Source: Gammaproteobacteria bacterium
GTDB lineage: Bacteria; Pseudomonadota; Gammaproteobacteria; Pseudomonadales; Azotimanducaceae
Length of the DNA: 64,000 nucleotides
Assembly (NCBI GenBank): GCA_021773565.1
Contig: JAJFJZ010000013.1
Span: 310,001 to 374,000, forward strand
Direction: 5' to 3'
A program made the translations under genes and the position numbers. Below, one piece after another: positions 25,674 to 34,134 of this stretch. Positions within the stretch are counted from its first letter, which is position 1, and every line of letters starts with the position of its first letter. The notes beneath the pieces are model-generated. The model ran no database searches. It was not told where the DNA came from and saw nothing but the letters and a program-made list of their open reading frames with translations.

Positions 25674-26875
25674 TACACCGGTAATCTCGCGAATGCTGGA
25701 ATGTCACTTTCAGGTAATGACGGATCCGACCACATTCTTCCACCGCGTGCGAGCTTCCGGAATTCCTGAACGATACGCCAGAGATCCGGTTTTGGATCCT
25801 TCCAGTCAAAGTCGTACCATGTTTTTAAGTATTTGTTCGAATCACGCGACGCTGCCCATCCTTTTGCCCGTACCAATTGAATAAACGCATAGGGTGTCCG
25901 CCCAATAAAGTATTTGAATCGCAGATTGCCAGCCAGGCTTTCGTACGATTGTGTTTTGCGTGCCATCGCCAGGTCAACGGCCACTCCGGGGAAATTAATT
26001 CCTGCGCGCATCCACGCTCCTGTAGTACCCCAAAATCTGGGATTTATTTCAATTAGCAAAAATTCCTTTTTATCTGCGTCCCATTTGAATTCAAGCTGAA
26101 TAGGACCGGTCCAGCCTAAAGTGGAGATGATATTCCGGGCCTGATGTTCAAGCTCAAGGTTTTCTATGCTAACCAGGTGCGCCGCTACCCCTCCCGAGAT
26201 CGGGTACATTAACCGTCTCTCTTGTGTTACCAGACAGGCCACCTTGCCCTTCCTGGCTACTGCACAAGCATCAAAAAGCGCACCCTGAATATATTTTTGC
26301 ACCATGCAATCCGAGATGTCTCCACCAAGACTACTTAGGTGATCAATGGATTGTTCCATCGATGACAATTCAGAAACACAACGCACACCGTAAGAACCGC
26401 CGAAATTACGCTGGTGTTTTACGATCAGGGGAAATCCAAAAGACTCGGCGATATTTTGCAGATTACTGTCTTGCGTCAAAAAAACAGTATCAGGATACGC
26501 AAAACCGTGTTCGCGACACATCGCAACTGTACGTCTTTTATCCAGGCCGATTTCCAACTGTACCGCGGAAGGAAACAGCGTCTGGCTATATTCATTCAGA
26601 GTTAGCGCATAAGGAAGCAATGCTTCTAGCGAGGCCATGCTGGTTGGCAAAACTACATCGTAGTTACCCGTTTTGCACAAATCGATAACTGCCTCAACAT
26701 ATCCATCAGGGTCTTTTTCTGCGTGTGGAACTGCAAGACGCGTGCGGCAGTATTTACTCAGGGGATGATTGTTTTGTTCCCATGCGACATCACAAACATC
26801 GCCTCTGCGACCCAATGCCCGAAGAGCAGCAGTTTGTACAAGATCGTCGGGACTGGGTATGAGAACCGTAGTCAA
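25673..26875 (-). CDS. ATP-grasp domain protein
   Basis: A 400-residue protein of the ATP-grasp superfamily (carbamoyl-phosphate-synthase-like fold). It opens with a Rossmann-type strand TTVLIPSPDDLVQTAALRAL, has the nucleotide lid (FPLIVKHQRNFGGSYGVRCV), and the Mg/ATP residues in LEFKWDADKKEFLLIEINPR followed by FWGTTGAW. Such enzymes join a carboxylate to an amine or other nucleophile; the substrates are unknown. The start is TTG at 26873-26875, needed to include the first beta strand. It is the first gene of the leftward block leading to the RHS gene, an unusual partner for a two-component system. Confidence 0.85.
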   Translation of the reverse strand: MTTVLIPSPDDLVQTAALRALGRRGDVCDVAWEQNNHPLSKYCRTRLAVPHAEKDPDGYVEAVIDLCKTGNYDVVLPTSMASLEALLPYALTLNEYSQTLFPSAVQLEIGLDKRRTVAMCREHGFAYPDTVFLTQDSNLQNIAESFGFPLIVKHQRNFGGSYGVRCVSELSSMEQSIDHLSSLGGDISDCMVQKYIQGALFDACAVARKGKVACLVTQERRLMYPISGGVAAHLVSIENLELEHQARNIISTLGWTGPIQLEFKWDADKKEFLLIEINPRFWGTTGAWMRAGINFPGVAVDLAMARKTQSYESLAGNLRFKYFIGRTPYAFIQLVRAKGWAASRDSNKYLKTWYDFDWKDPKPDLWRIVQEFRKLARGGRMWSDPSLPESDIPAFARLPV

Positions 26876-27025
26876 AATGAACTATTCACCATAGTTTGCA
26901 ACTTGCTGATAAACTAACATACCCGAATTCGCCGAACAAAAATGTCGAAATCCTCTACCTTCATACGACGTTGTAGTGAGGGTTGGAATTCATCCTTCAT
27001 AAACTTCATAACCTGGGAGAAAACC

Positions 27026-27367
27026 ATGCAATTTTTAGCACTAATATACGATACCGAGGGCAGCAATGATGTCGAAATGGATGTCCTGCTTCAGCAATAT
27101 GGCGAATTTGGCCAGGCGGCCGGTGAAGCCGGAGTAGTTCTGGGCGGCAACGCTCTGGAACCCGTGGCTACCGCCACAACCGTCTCTGTACGTGATGGAA
27201 AAACTACTATCACGGACGGTCCATTTGCAGAAACAAAGGAACAGTTGGGCGGCTACTATCTGCTGGATTGCAAAGATCTTGATGAGGCATTGACCTGGGC
27301 TGCAAAAATTCCCACCGCACGTTATGGCAGGATCGAAGTTCGACCCATTATGGTCTTTGATTCTTGA
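27026..27367 (+). CDS. YCII-related (DGPF) domain protein
   Basis: A 113-residue YCII-family protein: MQFLALIYDTEGSNDVEMDV, VVLGGNALEPVATATTVSVR, the eponymous DGPFAETKEQLGGYYLLDCK and ARYGRIEVRPIM. I chose the ATG at 27026 (GGGAG upstream) over a longer upstream frame because it matches the family N-terminus. DGPF proteins are usually encoded next to ECF42 sigma factors, as here, where the stop overlaps the sigma-factor start (TTGA). The family resembles ferredoxin-like dehydratases, but catalysis is unproven. Confidence 0.93.
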   Translation: MQFLALIYDTEGSNDVEMDVLLQQYGEFGQAAGEAGVVLGGNALEPVATATTVSVRDGKTTITDGPFAETKEQLGGYYLLDCKDLDEALTWAAKIPTARYGRIEVRPIMVFDS

Positions 27368-28599
27368 AGGCATCCGTCCCGGACCTGGCGCAGGTGTTCC
27401 GCGCCGAGTCCGGGCGTATTCTGGCCTCCCTGATGATGCACACGCACAGTGTGGATCTTGCAGAAGACGCATTGCAGGATGCCCTGGTGGAAGCCGCAGA
27501 GAAATGGCCAAAAAATGGAAAACCGATTAACCAGGCTGCATGGCTACTCACCGTAGCTCGCAGACGGCTAATAGACAGGTTTCGCAAGGAAAGTTTGCGC
27601 AGCGCAAGAACCACGCTTGAAGCGATTGTGGATACTCAACCCGATTTGGAAGGATTATGTGAAAGCGAGACACCCATTCCAGACGAACGATTGCGCCTCA
27701 TATTCACCTGCTGTCATCCCGCGCTGGCAGAAAATGCGCGTATTCCACTTACTCTAAAAACGCTGTGCGGTTTTTCAGCGCGAGAGATAGCGCGGGCTTT
27801 TCTTACCACTGAAATCAACATAAACCAGCGCCTGACACGCGCCAAACGTAAAATTCGCAGCGCCGGTATAGCCTATGAAGTACCCGAGGGTGAGGCACTG
27901 AAGGCTCGACTGCCTTCGGTGCTGTCGGTGATATATCTTATCTACAACGAGTCCTACAGTGCCTTTGAAGGCCACGCCCTGACACAGACAAAACTTGCAG
28001 AAGAAGCAATTCGACTGGCGCGCATTTTACACAAGCTTTTACCCAGACCTGAGGTCGCCGGTTTGCTGGCTCTGTTATTACTCCACCATTCGAGGGAGGC
28101 AGCACGCAGTTCACACACAGTCGCATTTATTCCGCTGGAGCAACAAAACCGTGAGCTCTGGAACCAGGAATTGATTCAGGAAGGCACAAAACTTTTGCTT
28201 ATGGCCCTAAGTGAAGGCAAGCCTGATGTATACCAGATACAGGCATCCATCAGTGGACTGCATGCAATGGCCATAAACTGGGCATCCACAGACTGGCCAC
28301 AAATACTGCAATTATATGCCCTGCTATATCAATTGAACCCATCCCCGGTTGTCTCCCTGAATCAAGCGGTCGCCCTGGCGCATTCAGGAAACGTGAAAAG
28401 CGCCTACGAAACGCTGAATGAGCTAGAGCCTGAACTCTCCACATACCAGCCATTTTTTGCAGCAAGAGCCGAACTCGCAGATCGCCTGAATATGCAAAAT
28501 CAGGCACTGGCCGATTATGACAAAGCACTTTCCTTAACCAAAAACGGCGCGGAACGAGACTATCTGTTGAGAAAAAAGAATCAACTTATTGATTTTTAA
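27364..28599 (+). CDS. ECF42-type RNA polymerase sigma factor (DUF6596, TPR-like C-terminus)
   Basis: A 411-residue sigma-70-family protein. The sigma region 2 is MHTHSVDLAEDALQDALVEA and AAWLLTVARRRLIDRFRKES, region 4 is LTLKTLCGFSAREIARAFLT and ITQ-like INQRLTRAKRKIR, followed by the long C-terminal extension (SVLSVIYLIYNESYSAFEG, then helical TPR-like repeats) that defines ECF42. The start is TTG at 27364, overlapping the DGPF gene stop, so the two are translationally coupled. ECF42 factors have no anti-sigma factor; the C-terminal domain is thought to regulate activity. Confidence 0.93.
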   Translation: MKASVPDLAQVFRAESGRILASLMMHTHSVDLAEDALQDALVEAAEKWPKNGKPINQAAWLLTVARRRLIDRFRKESLRSARTTLEAIVDTQPDLEGLCESETPIPDERLRLIFTCCHPALAENARIPLTLKTLCGFSAREIARAFLTTEININQRLTRAKRKIRSAGIAYEVPEGEALKARLPSVLSVIYLIYNESYSAFEGHALTQTKLAEEAIRLARILHKLLPRPEVAGLLALLLLHHSREAARSSHTVAFIPLEQQNRELWNQELIQEGTKLLLMALSEGKPDVYQIQASISGLHAMAINWASTDWPQILQLYALLYQLNPSPVVSLNQAVALAHSGNVKSAYETLNELEPELSTYQPFFAARAELADRLNMQNQALADYDKALSLTKNGAERDYLLRKKNQLIDF

Positions 28600-28700
28600 C
28601 GCTATTTATTCCTGGAAATCACCTGCGCGACAGATTTTTACACGCACTGCCCTCTAAGGTATAAAGAACACATACAGGTCAGGCAGCTATCAAAGATATC

Positions 28701-29342
28701 GTGAATGTTTCAGCCTCTCTTCGCTTCCGGCGAGACCGTAAGCTGGCTAAACAACTGCTTGGCGGGGATGAACTGGCGTTTAAACAATTCGTTGATGAAT
28801 ATTTTCCTCGCCTCTACCGCTACGCCAGCCAGCGACTCAATAATGACAGCGACGTTGAGGAAGTAGTACAGACGGTACTCGCGATCGCTGCACGTAAGTT
28901 GCATACCTATCGCGGTGAAGCAACATTACTAACGTGGCTGGTTCAAATTTGCCGTCACGAAATATCAAGGCGGCTAAAAAAGAACAGCCGGGACGAAAAC
29001 GTTATGGCTACTTTTCTTAATAACGATCTGCTAAAGGCAATTGTTGAATCGGTAGAGTCAGAACCCAACAATAACCCTGATGCCGAATATCAACGCAATG
29101 AAGTTATCACACTCATTCAGTTTGTCATGGACCAGTTGCCGCACCACTATGCGAAGGTGCTGGAACTTAAGTACATTCAGGGTTGTAGCTCTCAGGAGAT
29201 CGCAGAGCATATGCAACAAAGCGACTCAGCAATACAGTCCCTGTTGGCCAGGGCCCGAAACAGTTTTAAAGGATTGTGTGGGGAGGTACTACAGACCATG
29301 TATGGACAGCCACACTCTCAGGAAGGAGGATCCGATGGATAA
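28701..29342 (+). CDS. ECF-family RNA polymerase sigma factor
   Basis: A 213-residue ECF sigma factor. Region 2 reads AFKQFVDEYFPRLYRYASQR and DVEEVVQTVLAIAARKLHTY; region 4 is MDQLPHHYAKVLELKYIQGC and SSQEIAEHMQQSDSAIQSLL. The start is GTG at 28701. The stop overlaps the start of the FecR-like anti-sigma gene by 8 bp, the usual pairing of a sigma factor with its membrane regulator. The TonB-dependent receptor facing it is the likely third partner, although its orientation is reversed relative to the classic fecIRA order. Confidence 0.93.
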   Translation: MNVSASLRFRRDRKLAKQLLGGDELAFKQFVDEYFPRLYRYASQRLNNDSDVEEVVQTVLAIAARKLHTYRGEATLLTWLVQICRHEISRRLKKNSRDENVMATFLNNDLLKAIVESVESEPNNNPDAEYQRNEVITLIQFVMDQLPHHYAKVLELKYIQGCSSQEIAEHMQQSDSAIQSLLARARNSFKGLCGEVLQTMYGQPHSQEGGSDG

Positions 29343-30354
29343 TTCCGACACCAACGACACAACAGAAATAGAGGAAGAGCGAATTGCAATTCTGCTCCGG
29401 GCTGCGGGTACAAGAAAGCAACTGCCTCAAAATATGCAAGCCGTTTGGGCAGCAGGGTTTAGAAAAGAATTGGAGCTGAATCGTACTGGTAGACGTAACA
29501 GGATCTATAAAATCGCCACCCTGTGCGCAACGGTTGTCTTGAGTCTGGCTGTTGTAGTTAGTTACATTCGTACGCCTGTTTTTCCCTCATCCATTGTAGT
29601 ACTGCGCAGTCACGGTGAGAGCAGCATTGCTTCTGAGGAAGGTGAGGTGAAACAAGTCTTGATAGGCCAGACAATTGAAGACCGTAGTCTGCTCTCCACG
29701 GCAAAAAATTCCCATCTGTCCATTCAGTACCGAAACTACACCATAAGGATGAACGCAGATACGCACCTTCAGGTACTGGAAAATCATTTACGACTACGTA
29801 GCGGCCAAATCTATGTCAGCAGTGCACCTGAGAGTAAGTTCACAAATACGGCAGAGATTCCAGGACTCAGTATTCATACGCCACTCGCTACAATTACCGA
29901 CATTGGTACCCAGTTCACCGTTGATGTGACCGATAATAATGTGACATCTGTTGTTCGAGAGGGTGTAATTCAGGTTAACACAGAAAAAACCCGCACTTCA
30001 GCAAAAGCAGCGGTGGATATGGCGCGCAAAATCGTTATCGATGAAGATCAGCGTATTGTAAACAGCACGGTTTCAGCGCACGGGGATTCCTGGGACTGGA
30101 TCTATGAAGTCGCCGAACCTTTTCAGACAACAGGACACAACTATTATGACTATTTTGTCTGGTGTGCAGCAGAGGCTGGCCTAACGCTTGAATTTGAAAA
30201 CCAGGCAGCAAAAAGAACAGCCCAACTTGACAGGCCCAATGGCGGGGAGACTTTCGTTCACCCCCTAAAGTCCCTGGAGTCCATTAATACATCAATGCCT
30301 GACTTTTCGGCAAAAGTAATTGGCAATACTTTACTCGTCAGCAAAAATAAATAG
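29335..30354 (+). CDS. FecR-like anti-sigma/sigma regulator
   Basis: A 339-residue single-pass inner-membrane protein. Residues 1-60 are cytoplasmic, one membrane helix follows (KIATLCATVVLSLAVVVSYI), then the FecR domain (GEVKQVLIGQTIEDRSLLST, LRSGQIYVSS, IHTPLATITDIGTQFTVDVT, SVVREGVIQVNT). The C-terminus (NYYDYFVWCAAEAGLTLEFE to the end) resembles the STN/secretin-like domain, expected to contact the receptor's signalling domain. I chose the ATG at 29335, which has AGGAGGA just upstream and overlaps the sigma stop, over a long upstream frame that is antiparallel to nothing useful and lies inside the sigma gene. Confidence 0.92.
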   Translation: MDNSDTNDTTEIEEERIAILLRAAGTRKQLPQNMQAVWAAGFRKELELNRTGRRNRIYKIATLCATVVLSLAVVVSYIRTPVFPSSIVVLRSHGESSIASEEGEVKQVLIGQTIEDRSLLSTAKNSHLSIQYRNYTIRMNADTHLQVLENHLRLRSGQIYVSSAPESKFTNTAEIPGLSIHTPLATITDIGTQFTVDVTDNNVTSVVREGVIQVNTEKTRTSAKAAVDMARKIVIDEDQRIVNSTVSAHGDSWDWIYEVAEPFQTTGHNYYDYFVWCAAEAGLTLEFENQAAKRTAQLDRPNGGETFVHPLKSLESINTSMPDFSAKVIGNTLLVSKNK

Positions 30355-30372
30355 GGTCTCGGGGCAGTACGA

Positions 30373-32751
30373 CTAAAAAGAAAGCGATATCCCTATAGAC
30401 GGTATCAGCCCGGGTAGGAACTCGGGGTCGGGTGTCAACAGCAGTGTTCCCTCGTCAGATTCGTCGATGTCATAGTCAATGCCTGCCCTGTTCTTACGAT
30501 CGCTTACGTTGGTGATATTACCAAAGACTTCAATACGTACTTTTCCCACATCCCAATGCTTTCGAGCACTGATATCGAAAGAAAAATACGTACCGAGTTT
30601 TCGATTGTTCAGGATATTCTCAACAGACAACACGGTATCTTCATCATACTCGAATTCCAGATGACTGGTTCGCCAACCGGAATGCCAGGTCGCGGCCGCA
30701 GCGAGTGTGTAATCATTTTTTTGCCAGACCAAAGACCCGTTAACGGTATGCGTTTGCGACCAGCGCCTGGGCACCCAGACTCCATTTAATCGGTCTTTTG
30801 CAGACATGTAGCTGTATCGCAGCGAAGTATTCAGTTCAGGAGAGAAGAGATAAGCAAAATCGAGGTCAATTCCTCTGGCGAATGCTCTGCCCGGACTTAT
30901 CCCCACACGGTCTGGTTCCAACTCTGGCAGCAATACAAAGGGATTAAAGATATTTTCGTAACGGCGTTTCTGATTACGATAATTTTTGTAATATATATCG
31001 GCGACAAACTGGACTTTGTCACTCTGCCAATCTAGTCCAAGTACAAAATGATCCGATTTTTGCGCAGCAAAGTATTCGGTTTCACCGTCCAGAATCTGCA
31101 GCTCGTGAAGCGCTTCGGGTTGAAAAAACCGCCCAATCGAAAATCGAAAATCCAGTTTTTCTGAAATTTCATAGGCCATGCCAAGGCGGGGCGACACCTG
31201 GTAACGGGCCTTTCCACTATAATAAGTTTGAAAATCCCAACGCATGCTTGGTTGTATTATCAATCCCGGGATCAATTCATACTCCATGGAGGCATAGGCA
31301 CCACCGGACCAACCGTTCTCCTCAATTATTAAGTCCCTCTCCAGCAGTTTTTGGGTGCCCAACAAGTCTGCCAGCTCACCCCGATTAATAACTGCATGGT
31401 TGTCGAACTCACCCCTGGTATATTCCGCCTGCCAACCAAATTCCAGCAATCTTCCGGAAGCGAGCCAGGATGAGTAGTCGTTACGAACAGCAAAGCGGCG
31501 AATTTTTTGCTGATAATCCAAAAAGCCGCCCTTCTCCGGTTCCGGATTGTCTTCGGTCTCATCCGGCAGCTCAAGGCTCAAGGACGATTTTTGACGAACG
31601 AAATCAATGTAGTTAAACGACCAGCTGCTGTTGAAATCGGGGTTCGCTTCCTGCTCAAGACGCACCCAACCATACTTCATCCTTACCCGGGAACCCGCTT
31701 TCTCCTCGGCGTCTTCAAACTTTATCTTGTCTCTGGAAACTACCGCGCCAAAAGAAAGGGTGCGTTTGTCATTGAGCTCCAGCAACAAACGGGCTGAAGC
31801 ATCATAATATCTTGGTACCCCGGACTGCGCCTCGATATATTGTGTCAGATCGCTCAGATCACCTCGACGATACGCCAAGGTCCATGCACCATTTGTATCG
31901 CCCGTGAGTGCCTGGCTGGTGTTAACGAATTGGGAAAAATTTGATATTCCAAGACTGGTAGCATTTTCTTCTCCGAAGCCTTCGCTGGTAATGTCCAGCA
32001 CGCCGCTCATTCGATTACCATAACGCGAGGGGAAGCCCCCGGTATACACCTCAATGGTATCAACGGTGAACAAATCAATGGCGCTGTACGCGCTGTGGAA
32101 ATCGGCCAGGTGAAAAGGCTCCAGCAATTCTATACCGTCTTGCAGCACGAGCAACTCATCTTGCAGGCCACCTCGAATTCGGGGTCGTGCAGACACTCCC
32201 ATGGATGAAGAACCTGGCAAGCGATTGGTAAGACGTATGGCATCAAAACCAATAGCCGGTAGTGCATTTAACTGGTCTGCAGCAAGTACCCGGGAGGAAC
32301 CCGTTAGCTCCGTCTTTGCGTACTTGTGCATACTACCGGTGACAATAATACTCTCCACCGCCTTTATTAAGGGGTCAACATTATTTTGCGCGACGCTGAT
32401 TTTCGGGACAGTAGCGGGATCGTCAGTATTTGGCGTAATCACATACACGCTCTGTTGTTGCAAAAGTTGTAGACCCAGTTCAGGTAGCGCGGCCGCCAAA
32501 TCATTAATATTCACCGGACTGATATTCAACAGATCTGAATTTACTTGCATACTTTTGTTTACAACACGACTGCTATACAGAATTTTATATCCACTGAGTT
32601 GATAAAATTTAATCAGGGAACTGAGTGAAACCAATTCCTGCTCTACGGGAGTTGCAGACAACTCTTCGGCGCCGGATGAGAAGACAGGCATGGCATAAAG
32701 CCCGACAATTGACACGGAAACCGTAAACGCTAATGTCAGGCGAATATCCAC
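30373..32751 (-). CDS. TonB-dependent outer-membrane receptor with STN signalling domain
   Basis: A 792-residue receptor. After a signal peptide there is an STN domain (LSSLIKFYQLSGYKILYSSR to LLQQQSVYVIT), marking it as a signal-transducing receptor. The plug follows (GSSRVLAADQLNALPAIGFD, MGVSARPRIRGGLQDELLVL, YTGGFPSRYGNRMSGVLDIT), then a beta barrel ending in the aromatic GLIPSIGISLSF, the standard assembly signal. The start is GTG at 32749-32751. It converges on the ECF sigma/FecR operon with 18 bp between stops. The transported ligand is unknown; nothing nearby indicates iron. Confidence 0.92.
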   Translation of the reverse strand: MDIRLTLAFTVSVSIVGLYAMPVFSSGAEELSATPVEQELVSLSSLIKFYQLSGYKILYSSRVVNKSMQVNSDLLNISPVNINDLAAALPELGLQLLQQQSVYVITPNTDDPATVPKISVAQNNVDPLIKAVESIIVTGSMHKYAKTELTGSSRVLAADQLNALPAIGFDAIRLTNRLPGSSSMGVSARPRIRGGLQDELLVLQDGIELLEPFHLADFHSAYSAIDLFTVDTIEVYTGGFPSRYGNRMSGVLDITSEGFGEENATSLGISNFSQFVNTSQALTGDTNGAWTLAYRRGDLSDLTQYIEAQSGVPRYYDASARLLLELNDKRTLSFGAVVSRDKIKFEDAEEKAGSRVRMKYGWVRLEQEANPDFNSSWSFNYIDFVRQKSSLSLELPDETEDNPEPEKGGFLDYQQKIRRFAVRNDYSSWLASGRLLEFGWQAEYTRGEFDNHAVINRGELADLLGTQKLLERDLIIEENGWSGGAYASMEYELIPGLIIQPSMRWDFQTYYSGKARYQVSPRLGMAYEISEKLDFRFSIGRFFQPEALHELQILDGETEYFAAQKSDHFVLGLDWQSDKVQFVADIYYKNYRNQKRRYENIFNPFVLLPELEPDRVGISPGRAFARGIDLDFAYLFSPELNTSLRYSYMSAKDRLNGVWVPRRWSQTHTVNGSLVWQKNDYTLAAAATWHSGWRTSHLEFEYDEDTVLSVENILNNRKLGTYFSFDISARKHWDVGKVRIEVFGNITNVSDRKNRAGIDYDIDESDEGTLLLTPDPEFLPGLIPSIGISLSF

Positions 32752-32875
32752 TAAGCGTAACCCTATGTTTTTACTACAATAATCGCAATTAAATTTTTAA
32801 CAAATTTTTCGACAGATTTTCCTTCATCAACACCTCCAACAAACTAGAAGTCCAATAAAACCCAAGGAGGTTTCC

Positions 32876-33982
32876 ATGTTACATAAAATTATGGCGTTAA
32901 GCCTATTACTTACGGTGGGGGGGTTATCCCCAAACATATACGCAGACGGCAAGGGTTCGGCGTGCCACAGAACGACTAAAGCGATGTTTAGTTCATGCCA
33001 GGCCGAACTAAGCGAAGAGTCCTTTGAAGCAACTGCAAATTGCGAGAATGTGGAAGACGGAAACGAATGTAGACGAGAGGCGCGGCAGGAAGCCAAAGAA
33101 AACGCGAAGGAGTGTAAAGATGTTCGGTCCGCTCGACACGATGCATGCCATATTCTTGACGAAAAAAATTACAAGTTGGACCCCCTGCTAGACCCGGATA
33201 TTACCTTTATTGACCCGGACGACGTTCCGGACGCATATGCTGCAAACCCTTACGTCTCTATTGCTGCAGGTCATACCTATGTGCTCCGTGCCGGTGAGGA
33301 AGAAGAAGAAGTGGTTATTGTTCATGTAACCGAAGAATCTCGAGAAATTCAGGGCGTACTATGTCGCATTGTTGTTGATATTGTATTTGAGGCATCTATG
33401 GAGGATGGAGAAATCGAATACGAGTCAGTGGAAGTGACACAGGACTGGTTTGCCCAGGACGAGAACGGCAATGTCTATTACTGCGGTGAAATAGCGAAAA
33501 ATTTTGAAGATGGCGTATTACGCGATCTCGAAGGGTCTTTCGAATCCGGTAGAGATTTCGCAAAATCAGGTGTTCTAATACAGATGTTTCCAGTACCTGG
33601 AGATGCCCACCGTCAGGAATTTCTTCTGGGAGATGCTGAGGATATAGTCCGATACGAAAGCCTTTCCGCAAATCCAACAGAAGAAGAAGGTGGCGAAAAC
33701 CCATCCTTCCCCTGTGGTGCAGGCGGATGCCTGAAGACCTTTGACTTTGCTCCGATAGATCCTGAATCAACCGAGTACAAGTACTATCTGCCAGGAACAG
33801 GTTTTGTACTAGCCGTAGCTATGGAAGACGGTGAAATTGCCGGCGAGCGTGAAGTGCTATTGTGTGTAGGTGATTCCCTGGATGTACTTGAAGACGCTGC
33901 CTGTGAACTGGATAATTTACCTGAATTGCTCGAAGAGTTATGTGAATTGTCCCCGGACGCATTCTGCGAAGAAGAAGAATAA
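32876..33982 (+). CDS. Acidic, cysteine-containing secreted protein of unknown function
   Basis: A 368-residue protein with a signal peptide (MLHKIMALSLLLTVGGLSPN to YADG) and strong RBS AAGGAGG. It is very acidic, with Glu/Asp clusters (AGEEEEEVVIVHVTEESREI; final CEEEE). An N-terminal Cys-containing helical part (HRTTKAMFSSCQAELSEESF, CENVEDGNECRREARQEAKE) is followed by a beta-rich region, TQDWFAQDENGNVYYCGEIA, FESGRDFAKSGVLIQMFPVP and RQEFLLGDAEDIVRYESL. The WFAQDxNGNVYYxGE block recurs in uncharacterised secreted bacterial proteins, as I recall the family. It is divergent from the STN receptor and may share its regulation. Confidence 0.7.
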   Translation: MLHKIMALSLLLTVGGLSPNIYADGKGSACHRTTKAMFSSCQAELSEESFEATANCENVEDGNECRREARQEAKENAKECKDVRSARHDACHILDEKNYKLDPLLDPDITFIDPDDVPDAYAANPYVSIAAGHTYVLRAGEEEEEVVIVHVTEESREIQGVLCRIVVDIVFEASMEDGEIEYESVEVTQDWFAQDENGNVYYCGEIAKNFEDGVLRDLEGSFESGRDFAKSGVLIQMFPVPGDAHRQEFLLGDAEDIVRYESLSANPTEEEGGENPSFPCGAGGCLKTFDFAPIDPESTEYKYYLPGTGFVLAVAMEDGEIAGEREVLLCVGDSLDVLEDAACELDNLPELLEELCELSPDAFCEEEE

Positions 33983-33988
33983 CCCCCC

Positions 33989-34021
33989 TGTAGTCCCCCT
34001 ATAGTCCCCCTATAGTCCGGG
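33989..34021. repeat. Three tandem 11-bp repeats
   Basis: TGTAGTCCCCC, TATAGTCCCCC and TATAGTCCGGG follow each other directly after the stop codon of the acidic protein gene. The last unit provides the 5' arm of the terminator hairpin. Confidence 0.8.
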
Positions 34022-34054
34022 TCGTCCTGTTCAGGATGGTCCGGACTGATTTTT
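34014..34054 (+). terminator. Rho-independent terminator after the acidic protein gene
   Basis: AGTCCGG (34014-34020) pairs with CCGGACT (34041-34047), and inside it TCCTG (34025-34029) pairs with CAGGA (34032-34036) around a TT loop. GATTTTT follows. It isolates the acidic protein gene from the PQQ dehydrogenase gene. Confidence 0.8.
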
Positions 34055-34134
34055 ATCTCCTCACCCAATTCACTTGTTCGCACCTTGAGAACTCGGTATT
34101 GTATTTGCCTGGACAGGCGAGCGGAGAACAAGGT

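Noticed and set aside
30373-32751. Naming the receptor fecA or assigning iron citrate
   Set aside because: The STN and barrel domains do not show the ligand, and no iron-related genes are nearby.
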